Assembly (NCBI GenBank): GCA_020543525.1
Contig: JAHYIO010000004.1
Location: 1,674,001-1,738,000, forward strand
DNA: 64,000 nt
Source of the DNA: Coriolopsis trogii
Taxonomy: Eukaryota; Basidiomycota; Agaricomycetes; Polyporales; Polyporaceae
Reading direction: 5' to 3'
In this document: positions 25,344 through 36,760 of the stretch, piece by piece
How positions within the stretch are numbered: the stretch's first letter is position 1
How the letters are laid out: every line of letters begins with the position of its first letter
The notes under the pieces: generated by a model
What the model saw: the letters and a program-made list of their open reading frames with translations, nothing else
The model's database searches: none
Told to the model about the DNA's origin: nothing
Made by a program: the position numbers and the translations under genes

Positions 25344-25582
25344 TAGTACCAGTAGGCAGAGCGAGGTTCGCGAAGGCGGGTGCACCTGACTCGGTCTACG
25401 CCGCCGTCCGCTTCACAGTGACTGCCGGCTCTTTCCCACTGCCCAGCCCCTTGCCTCTCTCCACCATCTCCCGCTGGTCACAGCAGCAGCCCACCGTTCA
25501 TTGTCGCTGCTACTCCGGTCAGGCAAGTCTCACCCCAACGGCCCCCCACAACTTCACATAAAACCCAAGTCTGCGACCCGAA

Positions 25583-26593
25583 ATGGCACCTTCTCGCTAC
25601 GCATCGCTTACCCTCGTGCTCGCGCTATTCTCGTTCTTCTCCGCGACTTTTGCCTCGCCATTCATGCCGCTACCTACGCAGTTCAGCCGTCACCCAGCGA
25701 CCTCTGTGGCGTCTCCTCTGGTCGGTTTGGCGAAGCGGACGGATGGGCAGGATGGTCCTCAGTTCCCGGACGACCCACCGTCGTGCCCTATCTGCGCGGA
25801 GAACTACTGGAACATCAACAGCTGTGCGGAAGCTGCGCCAGTGCTACAGAACTTCTCGATGGTGAGTGTTTTGTTCTGTGTCTGGAGAATAGCAGGGGCA
25901 CAATGCTACGAAGACGAAGGGCGTCGTGCTGGGAGGGATTCTACCGGTGGGAAAGATGAATGAAGGGTCGAGATTGTGGGATGCCAGCTTGTCTTCTATC
26001 TGTCTGGAACTGAGGAGGCGGCTGGACTATCGTATATTTCAGAAAAGTCCATACGTTTATGCTATTGAAGAAAAAATCATTGCTTCGTTCGCCCGTCTCG
26101 ACCCGCACAGCGATGCTAACTGGGTACCACTGATATACTAGATCATCTTCAACCCTGGAGCGTTCATTGATGTGATCAAGTGCGCATGCACCGACACCTT
26201 CCAGAGTGGTGAGTCCCATGTTCTCCAGCAAAGCTCATTCTAGCTGACACCGATGCGTTGCACATCAGCTTACCCGCAATGCGTCGACTGGTAAGCAGTT
26301 ACGATCTAGAAGTGGACTACAGTTGACCCATCATCCGTAGCTTCATTCAAACGAATCAGACGCAGTATCTGGACTCGTCAGACCTTCCGGCTGTGGTCGA
26401 CGGCATGCGCAAGATTTGTGCGATTGAGAGCACCCTGCTTGGTGGAGTAGCCACCGCCGACGGCGAGGTCACACCAACATCTAGCCTCCCCGTCCCCACC
26501 CCGACATCGTCATCAAATGGAGCTGCCCCGCTCTCGGCGTCGTGGGCTGTGGTCCTGGCATTGTTCTTGAGCACTGCTGCGACGTTGCTCTGA
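25583..26593 (+). CDS. Secreted Cys-containing protein, probably GPI-anchored
   Basis: No enzymatic family is recognised. ATG at 25583 starts a signal peptide (SLTLVLALFSFFSATFAS), then a Pro/Ser segment and a KR site. The Cys-bearing domain has CPICAENYWNINSC, IIFNPGAFIDVIKCAC, YPQCVDC and KICAIES. The C-terminus is a Thr/Ser/Pro spacer followed by a hydrophobic end (SWAVVLALFLSTAATLL), which with the small residues before it (NGAAPLS) looks like a GPI-attachment signal. Four exons fit: up to 25861, about 26151-26206, a small one at about 26270-26290, and about 26341-26593. The first intron is 289 bp, unusually long for this window. The protein is likely on the cell wall or plasma membrane. 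The TA-flanked element lies just upstream. Confidence 0.75.
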
Positions 26594-27246
26594 TCCTTTG
26601 CACACGCATGTTGCTTGATCTCTGCCTCTTATGGCTGTTGAGGAGCGTATTTATACCCTAACTTGTCTTGGTCTCATCCGTCTCCGAACGATGACCCCTA
26701 CTTACGACTGTAACGACCGTTGATGATTAACGACCTAATGTGGACCTGTTTTTCGAGTTGGCCCTTGATGTACGCAATATACAACAATGGTGTCGTGTCT
26801 GTTGGATTCCGCCTCGTCTTGCACCCTCCACGACGAACCTCGCCTCTGTGACATCACCATACCTATATCGTGGTCACTACAGCAGATGTATCAGGCGGCA
26901 GGGTCGCGATCACGTGCACCTATTTAACGAGTCTCATCGCGTTCGCGATTGTGGCGAGTAGTCATTGCGAGTCTATGCCCATTGTTCAATGAAACACTGA
27001 AAATATATCTTAGCACAGAGTCTCCAGAAACTGTAGAGAACACGCTGAAAAGATGCTTTGTGGCGTTACGCAGGCGGTTAGAATAACATATTTGGCTCCT
27101 CAGTCGCACGTGCCGTAAATCTTGTCTTCCCGCAACCACCACCATCTCCAAGACTTCGAATTCCCAATTCACGACGGACGTTCTTCTTTGCTATCCAGCG
27201 TATCTCTATACAGCGAATCAGATTGCTCTATCGAAGGTGTGAGGGG
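26594..27246. other. Intergenic stretch of 650 bp
   Basis: 3'UTR of the secreted protein and promoter of the APC/C activator. Nothing else is seen. Confidence 0.5.
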
Positions 27247-29091
27247 ATGAACAACAAGAACACGAACTGCCAGACCCCGCTGCCGACACGCAAGCGACCA
27301 TGGGTCCCGGGGACGGCGACGCCGAACCTCTACTCGGCGGCCAAACGACGGCGGATGTCGCTTGCGGACGAAGATGAGGAAGACTTTGGGGGGTTTGGTG
27401 CTGAGATTGGCCATGGGGGAAAAGTCGACGTGGTACGTCTATCCTATCCTTGCTAAGTGAGATGCGTCGCTGCGGGTACGGGGCCGGACATGTCTCGATG
27501 TACGCTCCATGAGTAGGGGTCCAGACTGCCAACTCCTCACTTGTGGCAATATGCAAGGGCGCACAGATCGAAACACAGGGCCTTACTACCGCATGAGAGA
27601 GTCATGGCCCAGAGTCCACCCAGCGGCGTCACCTTGATGCGCATTCTCACTGACTGGCATGCGTTACTACAGTCCGATCGCTTCATTTCCGCCCGGAAAG
27701 ACCGCGCACTCCCACTGCAGACTACCCCGCGGACACAACGTATCGCAAGGTTCTTTGGCCTTGTTGACGACAAGGTCCTAAAGTTCACAGACACCACTGG
27801 AGACAAACCGGGCAACAACTCGTACCTGAACCGACACAGGTTCAACTACTATCAACTCCTCAAGAAGCCACACCAGATCCCGTCCACGTCTGCGGAAGCG
27901 CACCTAGGCGCACGGAAGCAGTTCATTCTTGCGCTTGATGGGCCGGGCATCCCAAACGACCTCTTTGCGTACCCCATCTCTTGGTCTGCGCGCAACTCCA
28001 TCGCCGTCGCGTGCGGGATGGACGTGTACTACCAAAACTTGGACACACGTCAAATTTCACACCTGTTCAAGCTCCCACACAAGAATCGGGGCCGGCTAAT
28101 CAGCATCGAGTGGTCGTCCCAGAGACCCAACCTGATCGCCGCGGGCACGATGAACGGGGAGACGCAGCTGTGGGATGCGGACACGACGTCGCTGGTCGGG
28201 AAGTGGATGTCTGCAGACGAAGCCGACGTCGGGGGGCTGGGCTGGAACGGAGACGTTCTCGCTGTGGGGATGGGAGACGGGGCGATCACTCTGCACGATA
28301 CGCGTACCCCTGCGTTGCTCACCAAGCTGGATTTGCATAAAGACAAGGTGCATGGACTGAAGTGGCGGCAGGACGGGAACTACCTCGCCAGCAGCGATCA
28401 AGCAGGCGTCGTCCAGGTCTGGGACGCCCGCGCAAGCAAGTCGCTCACTCTGTCCGACCGATGGGGAAGCAAGATCAAGCACCATGCACCGATCAAGGTT
28501 AGCTAGCTAGTTTGCTTGCGATGGCACCCGTATTAATAGTGTTCTCGTCATCAGGCTCTTGCTTGGTGCCCGTGGAAGCCGGAGCTGCTGGCGACGGGCA
28601 CAATGTACCCAGACGGCAAGATTCGTATATGGAACATCAACAATACCCTCGGGACCGCTCCCCCACTGCACATCCTGCCTGTCAACACCTCCATCACATC
28701 TCTCCTCTGGTCGCCACACTGCAAAGAGCTCCTCTCCACGCACGGCATGTCCTGGCTCCCGCGGGGAGGCGCGTCGGACTCGTGCCCGAACCTCGGTGAC
28801 CCCGGCGCGGGCGCGGGCCCGAGCACACGCAGGCGACACCGCGAACGGCCGGTGTCGGTGAAGACGGTACTCACGAACTCGCTCACCGTGCACGCGTACC
28901 CGAGCCTGAAGCGCGTCGTGAGCGTGGCGGCGCACACGGGCCCGGTGGGCCACAGCTGTCTGAGCCCGGACGGGACGATGGTGTTCACGATCTGCCCGGC
29001 GGAGGAGGCGATGAAGATGTGGCGGGTGTGGGGCGTGCCGGAGAAGGCGGAGAGGAGGGAGAGCGTGTTCGACAAGTGCACGATCCGGTGA
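27247..29091 (+). CDS. Divergent Cdc20/Cdh1-family APC/C activator (WD40)
   Basis: Such proteins bind the anaphase-promoting complex and present substrates. The start is ATG 27247 (MNNKNTNC). Exon 1 ends at 27432 and exon 2 probably begins at 27517 after a TAG. A C-box-like motif DRFISARKD lies at about 27680, followed by LNRHRFNYYQLLKKPHQIPS and DDFYAYPISW-like LFAYPISWSARNSIAVACGM. WD40 blades continue with GTMNGETQLWD, GDGAITLHD, KVHGLKWRQDGNYLASSDQA, WCPWKPELLATGTMYPDGKI and LLWSPHCKELLSTHG. The intron at 28500-28554 is clear. The protein ends in Ile-Arg just before TGA 29089-29091, the IR tail that docks on TPR subunits. It lacks the usual Gly-rich blade-5 signature of Cdc20, so a meiotic (Ama1/Mfr1-like) activator is possible. 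Family call is good, subfamily unsure. Confidence 0.78.
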
Positions 29092-29754
29092 GCGTCGGCT
29101 GCACTGCGACCGGCGCCCTGATTGTGCGCGGTGTATGCTGCTTGACTGCATGGCTGGGGGGAGATCGTTGCGTCACCGATGACAAACTGTGCTCATGGAG
29201 GGGCAGCGTGCATGGACGCGAAAGTGCTTTTGGCTTTGTACGTTGCTGTCGAGTTGCATATCTTGATGCTGTGCATGCATGCTTGTATTAGTTGTCTACA
29301 TTAGATGTATCGTGTTGCAACGCTAGCCTATGTCATGGGTATGTCCAGAGTATTCTCTCAGCTCGACCTCGTCGTCAGGTGAGTCATCGTTCTCTCGGCT
29401 TCACATGCTGAGGGCTGGAGTCTTACGATGACCCACGCTTGTAACAGGTCTGTTCTTCTGGTGAGGTACGCACGCTAGACTGTGTATTACTCCTGCGACA
29501 TTTTCGGGTGTGCGAAGAGTGCGTGCTGCAGAGGACTGCGGTTGAAACGCACTCACGCCTCCTTTGGGTTCCCTTCGATCCACGCGAAGCGAACGAGTGA
29601 CGGGATGCGTCTGGGAATGCGAAGGACACGGCGTGCTACGCCTGAGACCTGAGGTATAAGACACAAGGATGCTTCAGCACCACTTCCATATCCACTCCGC
29701 GCTGTCCCTTCCGCTCTACTGCAGTCTACTCAAGTGATATTGACGACATCGAAC
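29092..29754. other. Intergenic stretch of 660 bp
   Basis: No gene is seen. The last 100 bp is a pyrimidine-rich promoter of the peroxidase. Confidence 0.5.
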
Positions 29755-30645
29755 ATGCCTACCCGCATTGACCACGAGAGCCATCCCTACGTCCCAGCCG
29801 GCCCAGACGACAGCCGCTCTCCCTGCCCCGCGCTCAACGCTCTCGCGAACCATGGTTACCTGTGAGTGTTCTTTACTCTTCGTCACGATCTAGTCCTAGC
29901 GGTCACGCCCGAGCTCATGCACATACCTCCGTCTCCCCCTTCCACAAGCCCGCACGACGGCCGGGACCTGACGCACTCTCAGCTCGTCTCCGCCCTCCGA
30001 GGCGTGTACAACCTCTCGTACCCGCTCGCGACGCTCCTGACCGTGGGCGGGATCGTGCTCTGCGGACACTGGACCAAGACACTTACGCGCAAACTCGACC
30101 TGCACGAGCTCGCGGCGCACAACGTGATCGAGCACGACGCCTCGCTCGTGCACGACGACGCGGCCGAGGCTGATGCCAAGTTCGCGCCTACCCCCGTGGA
30201 CCGCATGCTACTTGCTCGTCTGCTTGCACAGGCGGCGACAGGGGAGGTAGAGGCGGGGGCAGAGGGGGCCCTGAGGCTGGAGGATTTGTGCAGAGCGCAG
30301 GTGATCAGGCAGGGCGAGGCAAGGGCGCTGGATGGACTGCATGCGTTCATTGCGAAGGGCGAACTTGGCTTGATCTTTGAGGCCCTTGGGGTGAATGAGG
30401 GTCAAGGTGAGGGTGCTGCGGGAGGCGCTGCGGGAAAGAAGGGGGCAGGAGAACCGGATTCAGGTAACGTTGTGGTTCCGAAGCGGTTCTTGGAGCAGTG
30501 GTTGGGGGACGAGAGGCTGCCTGATGGGTGGGAGGGCCCTCGAGCGCAGATCAGCCAGACGGGGCTGTCCGCTCGTGTGAAGGAAATCGGGAAGCTGGAA
30601 GATGCGATTAAGGAGAGCTCGGCCGACGCGAAGAGCAATACCTGA
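29755..30645 (+). CDS. Heme-thiolate peroxidase (chloroperoxidase / unspecific peroxygenase family)
   Basis: This family uses a Cys-ligated heme and H2O2 to oxygenate or halogenate substrates. Two exons, 29755-29861 and 29949-30645, give 267 residues. The proximal motif PCPALNALANHGYLPHDG is restored across the intron; its first Cys is the heme ligand. The distal motif NVIEHDASLVHDD supplies the Glu-His-Asp set of the short, chloroperoxidase-type subfamily. FIAKGELGLIFEA and PKRFLEQWLGDERLPDGWEG further on are also family-typical. The protein starts MPTRIDHESHPYVPAGPDD with no signal peptide, unlike the secreted fungal peroxygenases, so it is probably intracellular. Gly/Ala-rich low-complexity insert near residues 200-215. 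Substrate unknown. Confidence 0.88.
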
Positions 30646-30856
30646 GGAGCTCCCGATCGAGAGGCGGTTTTCCGGACATGCGCATGACTTGTCCTGATAC
30701 ATTGTTGTATGCTATAGTACATGACATCCTCACTGTAATATGATACAATGCTAATCAACGGATCCTTCAAAGCACGAGACGAACTAATGAAAGTCCACGC
30801 ACTGTCCCGCGACCAACATCGCCCCCTCGCAAGGACTGTCACGTCACCTCCGCTGC

Positions 30857-32319
30857 TCACGTATGCGAGTCCCGTGCCGCCTCCTCTCCGCCCGCATCTC
30901 GCTCATATATCTCGGGCTCTCCAGCATCCTGGCCGCCCGCGAGCTCTGCAGCCAGTTTCGACTCCTCCTCTCGGAGAAGCGCGAGATGGCGGACGTAGTC
31001 GGGTCTCGCCTGCAGCTGCACGGTGTCTTGCCAGAGACCATACGCCATCGCGACGATGCAGGTGTATAGGTGGTGGCCTTCGAGCCGACGGAGCGCTTCT
31101 TCGCGCGTGAAGAGGAAGGTCTGGAAGCCGAGTTCGTCCTCCATGCGCGTGTCCGCTTCCGGCACCTAGTCGTACAGTGTCGTACCGGAGGGATAAGGAT
31201 GGAGACGTGCGGCAGAGCATGGGAACATGAGGACATGGGTAGAATCACAAATCAGAGAGGAGTCGGCTGTGCGGGACAAAAGACGTACCGCGTTCTCTGG
31301 GATCTGGCCGATGTACCAGAAGGTGAGATACTCTCCCCCATGTGCGTTGCGTCCGCCACTACCCCGGCCATATGCCAGAGTGGAGATGTAGATGGGTTCC
31401 GTGACAGGTCGCAGGCGGCTGTGGTCGAGGGAGTTTGGGGGTTCTGGGGCGTTGTGATTCAGGATGATTGGAAGGAAGCTTACGCGGTATCCAGACTATG
31501 GATGGAAGTCAGCAAGCGTGAGCGAAAAAGGCTTGAACGTCTTCATTGCTCCGTCTGACTAGACCGATATGTATTGTAGGGTGTGGAGTTACTAGCGTGT
31601 CCGTACGATACCTCCCAAAGCAGTGTGCTCGCCCCATGCCTTAGAGAGCAATGCGCTCTGCCCTGACGCGGGACACATTGCCAGCAACAAGTGCACACAA
31701 GCACACGCCCTTTTCTGGTTGTGCTACGCGAAATAGGGAGAGGATCCCGATAACCCCGGAGTCGCAAAGTAGCACGTACCTCTTCGTACGCCTCTCTGAG
31801 AGCAGTTTCCTCGAGGCTCTCCCCAATATCCTTCCTGCCTTTCGGAAGGAACCAACGATGGTGCTGCCTTCCTCTCTCGTCCTTAAAACCTTCATACAAG
31901 AGGGCGATCTTGCCTGTTGATGGCTGGATGATAACCATCCCAGCACCGATCATGAAGTCTTCCGCAAACCAGAGGCTGTCGGGAACAACTGGGGTAGAGT
32001 GTGGCGTGACCGCGTACGGATCGTCCTGTTGGCTTGGTCGATTCCACCTCCGGGTAGCTGTACGGGAAGAGCCTGTCGCACGAGAGCCATTCCGGGAGTG
32101 GGAGGATGTGGATTGGGATTGCCTCGCAGTGGAAGACAAATGTGCTTGTGCGTGTGATGTCGACTGTCTTGGTATCCTCGACTGTGTCTGAGCTTGCGTG
32201 GATGCACGAGACTGATTGTCATATGGCATAGTGGCGGAAGTCGGCGAAGTTGAGCCTGATGGTTGCTGGTCCTGATTTGAAAACAGTCGAGAGAGCGACC
32301 AACGACTGGTGTTTGACAT
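30857..32319 (-). CDS. Nudix hydrolase-domain protein
   Basis: Nudix enzymes hydrolyse nucleoside diphosphates linked to another moiety. ATG at 32317-32319 (MSNTSRWSLSRLFSNQ) is the first Met in frame. A disordered Ser/Gln/Arg-rich N-terminus of about 100 residues precedes the domain: WFAEDFMIGAGMVIIQPSTG, then KDERGRQHHRWFLPKGRKDI. The Nudix box reads Gly-x5-Glu-x7-Arg-Glu-Ala-Tyr-Glu-Glu at about 31785-31850 and is cut by an intron right after Glu-Glu. The next exons carry GYRVSFLPIILNHNAPEPP, YISTLAYGRGSGG and HGGEYLTFWYIGQIPENA, then MEDELGFQTFLFTREEALRR and a C-terminal helix rich in Glu/Ala, stop at 30857. Catalytic glutamates are present. Two or more introns. The substrate cannot be read from the sequence. 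Confidence 0.82.
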
Positions 32320-32974
32320 AGAAAAGAAGAAGCGAGGAGTGCTCAAAGGGTTGTCTGCAGTCGTGTAATATCTTTGAGGTTGAGACACGGGGATTCTCAA
32401 TAGCACGGTTTAGGTACTACGCAAGGTGGCGCGGACATCCAGCAAACGCGTGGCTATGCAAGCGCCGCGCGTGGTTGAACAAGCGCTAGAAGGTTGGTTG
32501 AGAAATTCATCCCTCGCAGTGAGTGACAGCAGTTTACTATCTCGCTTTCTCGCCACCCTCTGGCAGGTTCTGAATGACTTGTTACTTACACTAGATGCGT
32601 GTCATTGTCAAAACTTTAGTCTCGGCGTACCCTTGCCACGATGGCATCAGGAATGACTCGGGGAAAGTGCTCCTTGCAAATCTCCGCCATCCGCTGTCGA
32701 CTCCACGACATCAACTTGGAGCGTCATCTGCGAAGGAACAAACCTCTAATGACAAGGACAAAGGTTCTGCGCATTGAGATGTCACTGGTGAGTACATGCC
32801 GTCACTCTGCAACCCGGGTATTCTGCGAACCCCATTTCCCTTACTTCTGGCGTATATGAAGTGGAAACATGGTGGCAGCTATGATATTAGTTGATTAAGG
32901 AATACGGAAGGTATACGGGTATTATGAGACGTATGTCTAAACGGAAATAGAGCGACATGCACCCTCAGGCAATT
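32320..32974. other. Intergenic stretch of 650 bp
   Basis: Upstream region of the Nudix gene and 3' flank of the next gene. No gene is seen. Confidence 0.5.
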
Positions 32975-33734
32975 CTACTGGACAGCACCATGAGCTGCGA
33001 CGTTGGCTCCGACAAATACCTGCAGACTGCCCTCGGAAACGAGGCGAATCCTGAGGATGACTAGCTGCTGCAGCCCGTAACGAAAAGGTTGCGCATCCTT
33101 CCGATTGTTGCAATCCTTCTACATTAGGGATGCGTCAGCAGAGTATAGCTCCATTATCGAACTCATACTACGCACAATGAACCTTTCGAGCTCCTGGACA
33201 GCTAGGATGGCAAGGCGCCCCTTCGTAGGCTGCTGCGCCTTGCCATCCTTGATCTGTACCATAGTGACTTGGCGCTTGTAGGCCGGGTAGCCATCAAACT
33301 GCTCCGTCCAGCTTTAAGTCAGAGTACAAGTGAGGCTGAGCGGGAGGACTGCAGGCTTACCTGAAGTCGAAAAGACATCTTCTGAGGCAGTGTCATGCCG
33401 GGAAAGGCTTGACAACCGTAGTCTGGTATGCCAGTGACATCCCCAGCCAAGGCATTGACAGCTCCACAGTTCACGATGCACTCCATCAGGCTCTGGCTTG
33501 CCTCCAGGAGTCGTACCCGCCGACCGGCCACACCGTTTGTGTAGAGCGTCTGGGATATCTCCACCTACACGTCGTGTCCCATCCAATTCAGTAACTTGTT
33601 TACGGCCTGTGGCGCGCAGAAAGGCTTACAGTGTAGTAGAAGGTGGGGGTATAGGTGTGGATGCACGGGATTTGCGCATCAGCGCTCTGCCCGTACATCA
33701 CCGGGGCATCGGTGCCATACTGGTGGGGAAGCAT
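32975..33734 (-). CDS. Unrecognised fungal gene family, copy 2
   Basis: Homologous to the locus at 21647-23557 but without the in-frame stop. From a Met at 33732-33734 it reads LPHQYGTDAPVMYGQSADA then QIPC, which aligns with MPTFFNTYTADGTVPEC of copy 1. After an intron comes ISQTLYTNGVAGRRVRLLEA, ECIVNCGAVNALAGDVTG and IPDYGCQAFPGMTLPQKMSF. Further exons have QFDGYPAYKRQVTMVQIKDG and PTKGRLAILAVQELERFI, then LVILRIRLVSEGSLQVFVG, stop TAG at 32975-32977. The shared positions are mostly Cys, Gly, aromatic and hydrophobic, which suggests a beta-rich fold. No signal peptide or catalytic motif is seen. The true start may lie further upstream, up to about 34900, where a CEEW-like match to copy 1 and an open frame exist. 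Confidence 0.55.
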
Positions 33735-35274
33735 GGCCACAAGACTGGATGACAATGTTAATATTGCCGTATCAGCTTACTGCACCTTAAGAGCACCATA
33801 CCTAGGGGGACCGCTCGGGGTTTGAAGGAGGAAAGCCGCTGAGATAGACAAAACCCCGGTGGTGAGCCCTCTTTATATGCGCCCCAAACCTGTGCTGATT
33901 TGGAGGACAGTCAAAATTACATTCTGACGACATTTACAGTTATGACGATGCGGTACAGTACTGCTTGCAGATCCCTATGCAACCTGAATACTGACGAGCT
34001 ACTGACAGAGATTCTGAAGCGCCGAATTCAACCTCGGGCCTCGGTGCAGTCACGTCGGAGACAGGATTCGCCCGCTCTGGATGTAATAGCACACTAAGAC
34101 CCACGCTTCCCTACTCAACGCAGGCGGCTGTACCTGCCATACAACACCCCGAAGCGTCTTCGCACGTTGCCAGGCTAGGCATGGACACGCGCAGCCGGAC
34201 TTGGACCTCGTCAAGTCGTAGGCGGGAACGGGGTCACAAACATCACAGACACCACCGCGGCCACTGGAATGCTAATCGGGAACCCCCAACATATTGGTCT
34301 CCATGGCACTCGATGACAGAGTCCTCTTCAACATTGATCCGTCTTTATACGTGCCAAAATCTTGACAGCCGCAGTCGATGAAGCAACACCATGAGTATTA
34401 CCTCCAGGGAGGGAGGCAAAGCGAAGGCAGTCAGTGAGACTGGAGGTGAAAATGAGTACCTTCGATTCGACTTGTCTGTTGCTTATTGTAAACCACTCTT
34501 CGCAGGTCGAGGACTCAACAGTGCATACTCCCTCAAAAGCGCTGAACCGAAGAGGTTGGGAATGATAGAGCGCGCAGTTACAAGGACATCGCCAGTCATC
34601 GTCAGGCTCCCGCCCGGCGGCGGACGTAGGTTGACTCGCCCACATGCTTTCTCCATAGGAAATGCCACACCAAGGGCGGTGTGCGCCTTGGAGGATGTGC
34701 TATGCGTATCTGACCTTCCATCTGCGGTAGGTGATACGGCCTCCCTCGGTCCCCAGGCTCGCGTGTCCGCGGAAGATCGGACGTCGTCCGCGAGGGCTGT
34801 GGCACTCCGCCGGGGGCCAGAGGCGCTCATCAATTCTGCGACTGGATGAGCGCGCCAGGCGGTTCCCTCAAACATATTCTCCCGTGGCTTCAAGATGTTC
34901 ACTATTCCAGGATACGTGGCCTCTTGTAGTACTCTACATATGGAGTCATGTTCATGTTACTCGTTCCTCACATATGTCCGAGTTGGACGGCCCCGACACC
35001 TGGCGGGGACTGAGGACGCATGTGCGCGCTCAATAGATGATTGACAACGTCAGACTATTGTCTGCTACTATGCGATGAGCTCTGATCGTCCCTCATTCGC
35101 GTGTACAAGCTGCGGAAATCAGCAATTCTACCGTGCACATGGTACGTTGCCTCACTCGTATCCATCCACTGCATTGTCAATCAACAGTAACCCCAGATAT
35201 ATTGCACAGTACTAGTACAGCACGAGTCAAGGGCCCACCTGGTGACCTGGGACACCTAGCAGAGCAAACACTGC
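33735..35274. other. Mostly unassigned, possible 5' part of copy 2
   Basis: A minus-strand ORF at 34483-34902 and a weak match to the N-terminus of copy 1 (CEEW) near 34495 suggest extra exons of the unrecognised gene. I cannot connect them. The rest shows nothing. Confidence 0.3.
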
Positions 35275-35814
35275 CACCGGGGGCACCGATACGTGGGACA
35301 CAGTGTTCCATTTGTATCGCATGCTGACCTGTGGCAAAATAGGATAATTATGCAGTGTTATGTTACATTCATGTTATATAATTGTCCCTTTTGATGTGGA
35401 GTTGCCAGAGATTTCTCAATGAACTGATATTGTTCCATTGTAATCCAACACTCTATTTGGTAAGCGTGTGGCACTGTGTCCCATTTGAATCCCATGTAGG
35501 ATGAGCCACTGATGGCTTCAAAATGGGACAAAGTGTCTCACTGCTGTGCCACTCTAAATCAAAAGTAGAAATAAGCAAGATGGAACAAAAATGTTGCACC
35601 TTGTCTCATACTATCTCAATGAGTATCCTGCTGCTATTTTATATTATAGACAATATTCAAGTAATAGCAGTAAGAAATCAGAAAAACCTTTTGTACTACA
35701 GATTGTTTATTCCATGGTTTGTATTCTAGTAATCAGAATGGATTATGTAAGAAGCAGATGTACAGATTGACTGCATATTGAGAGATAAAATATGGGAAAT
35801 TACTTATAACCAGA

Positions 35815-36612
35815 ATGCTTAGATTGTTTATACAGCGAGCATGCTTAGATTGTACATATAGCAAGCATACTTAGATTGTTTATACAGCAAGCATGCTTAT
35901 TTTGCATATTATAGCTAGTATGCTTAGTTTGTTTAGTACTGCATATGTGCTTTCTTAGGTAAGAGAGTTTGCTTGATACAGCAGGTATAGATTTATCAGT
36001 ATAGTTAGTCTACTTAGAATATCTAGTATGCTTGGTGTTATTGAAATGGAGAGTTTGCTTAGTAGAGCAGATATGCTTAGCTTTCTTGGTACACTTGGTT
36101 TCCTTAGTTTCCTTAGTTTCCTTAGTACACTCAGTTTACTTGGTATGTCTATATTTATAACAGAGAGTTTGCTTAGTACAGGAGGTACACTTAGTTTCCT
36201 TAATATAGTTAGTTTACTAAGTATAGCTTGTATGCTTAGTATAGCTACTGTACTGTGCTTGGTTTGTTTAGTATAGAGAGCTTGCTTAGTACAGTAGATA
36301 TGCTTAGCATGCTTAGCATAGTTAGTTTGCTTAATAAAGTGAATATGCTTAGTTTGCTTAGTAGATTAAGCATGCTTAGTATCTTTATTATGATTACTTT
36401 GCATAGTAAAATTAGTACACTGGGTTTGGTTAGCATAGTTGGTTTGCTTAGTATGGCATGAATATTTAATTTGCTTGGTACAGCTAGTATGCTAGGTTTG
36501 TATACTATAGCACGCATGCTTGTTTTGTTTAGTACAGCAGGTATACTGAGCATGCTTAGTATAGTTCGTTTAGTTAGTATAGGTAATATACTTAGTATGG
36601 TTGGCACATACA
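35815..36612 (+). repeat. Degenerate 9-bp tandem repeat, left arm
   Basis: The sequence breaks into 9-base words close to CTTAGTATG or CTTAGTTTG for about 800 bp, for example the successive units at 36283-36365. Because nine is a multiple of three, all frames stay open for long spans and produce Leu-Leu-Ser type peptides that are not genes. Confidence 0.75.
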
Positions 36613-36760
36613 TTAAGTGGGATTAGTTTATAGAGCAGAGGGGTGATTCAGTATGAGTATACCTGTCATTTTAAGCATACTAAGTATATCCCCTATAACA
36701 ACTAAGTATAATAGCTATGCTTATCAGTTTTAGTATGCTTATTAGACTAATCCCACTTAA

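Larger units (their letters stand above)
23633..25345. mobile_element. Non-autonomous DNA transposon-like element, TA-flanked, 449-bp TIRs
   Basis: The two ends are inverted copies: 23635-24083 and 24895-25343 are about 98% complementary with a few substitutions and no obvious gaps. The terminal bases are CAGCTGTTTTCACACAGC, and each end is bordered by a TA dinucleotide (23633-23634 and 25344-25345), as expected for Tc1/mariner-type insertion. The 811-bp middle (24084-24894) has no transposase; the long plus-strand ORF at 24372-25334 runs from the middle into the right arm and is not a known protein. It sits between two divergently placed genes (ATG at 23557 on minus and 25583 on plus), so it was inserted into a shared upstream region. 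Superfamily assignment rests only on the TA and the terminal bases. Confidence 0.7.

Noticed and set aside
28507..29151. 214-codon minus-strand ORF
   Set aside because: It is antisense to the WD40 exon and Arg-rich because of the GC-rich codons opposite.
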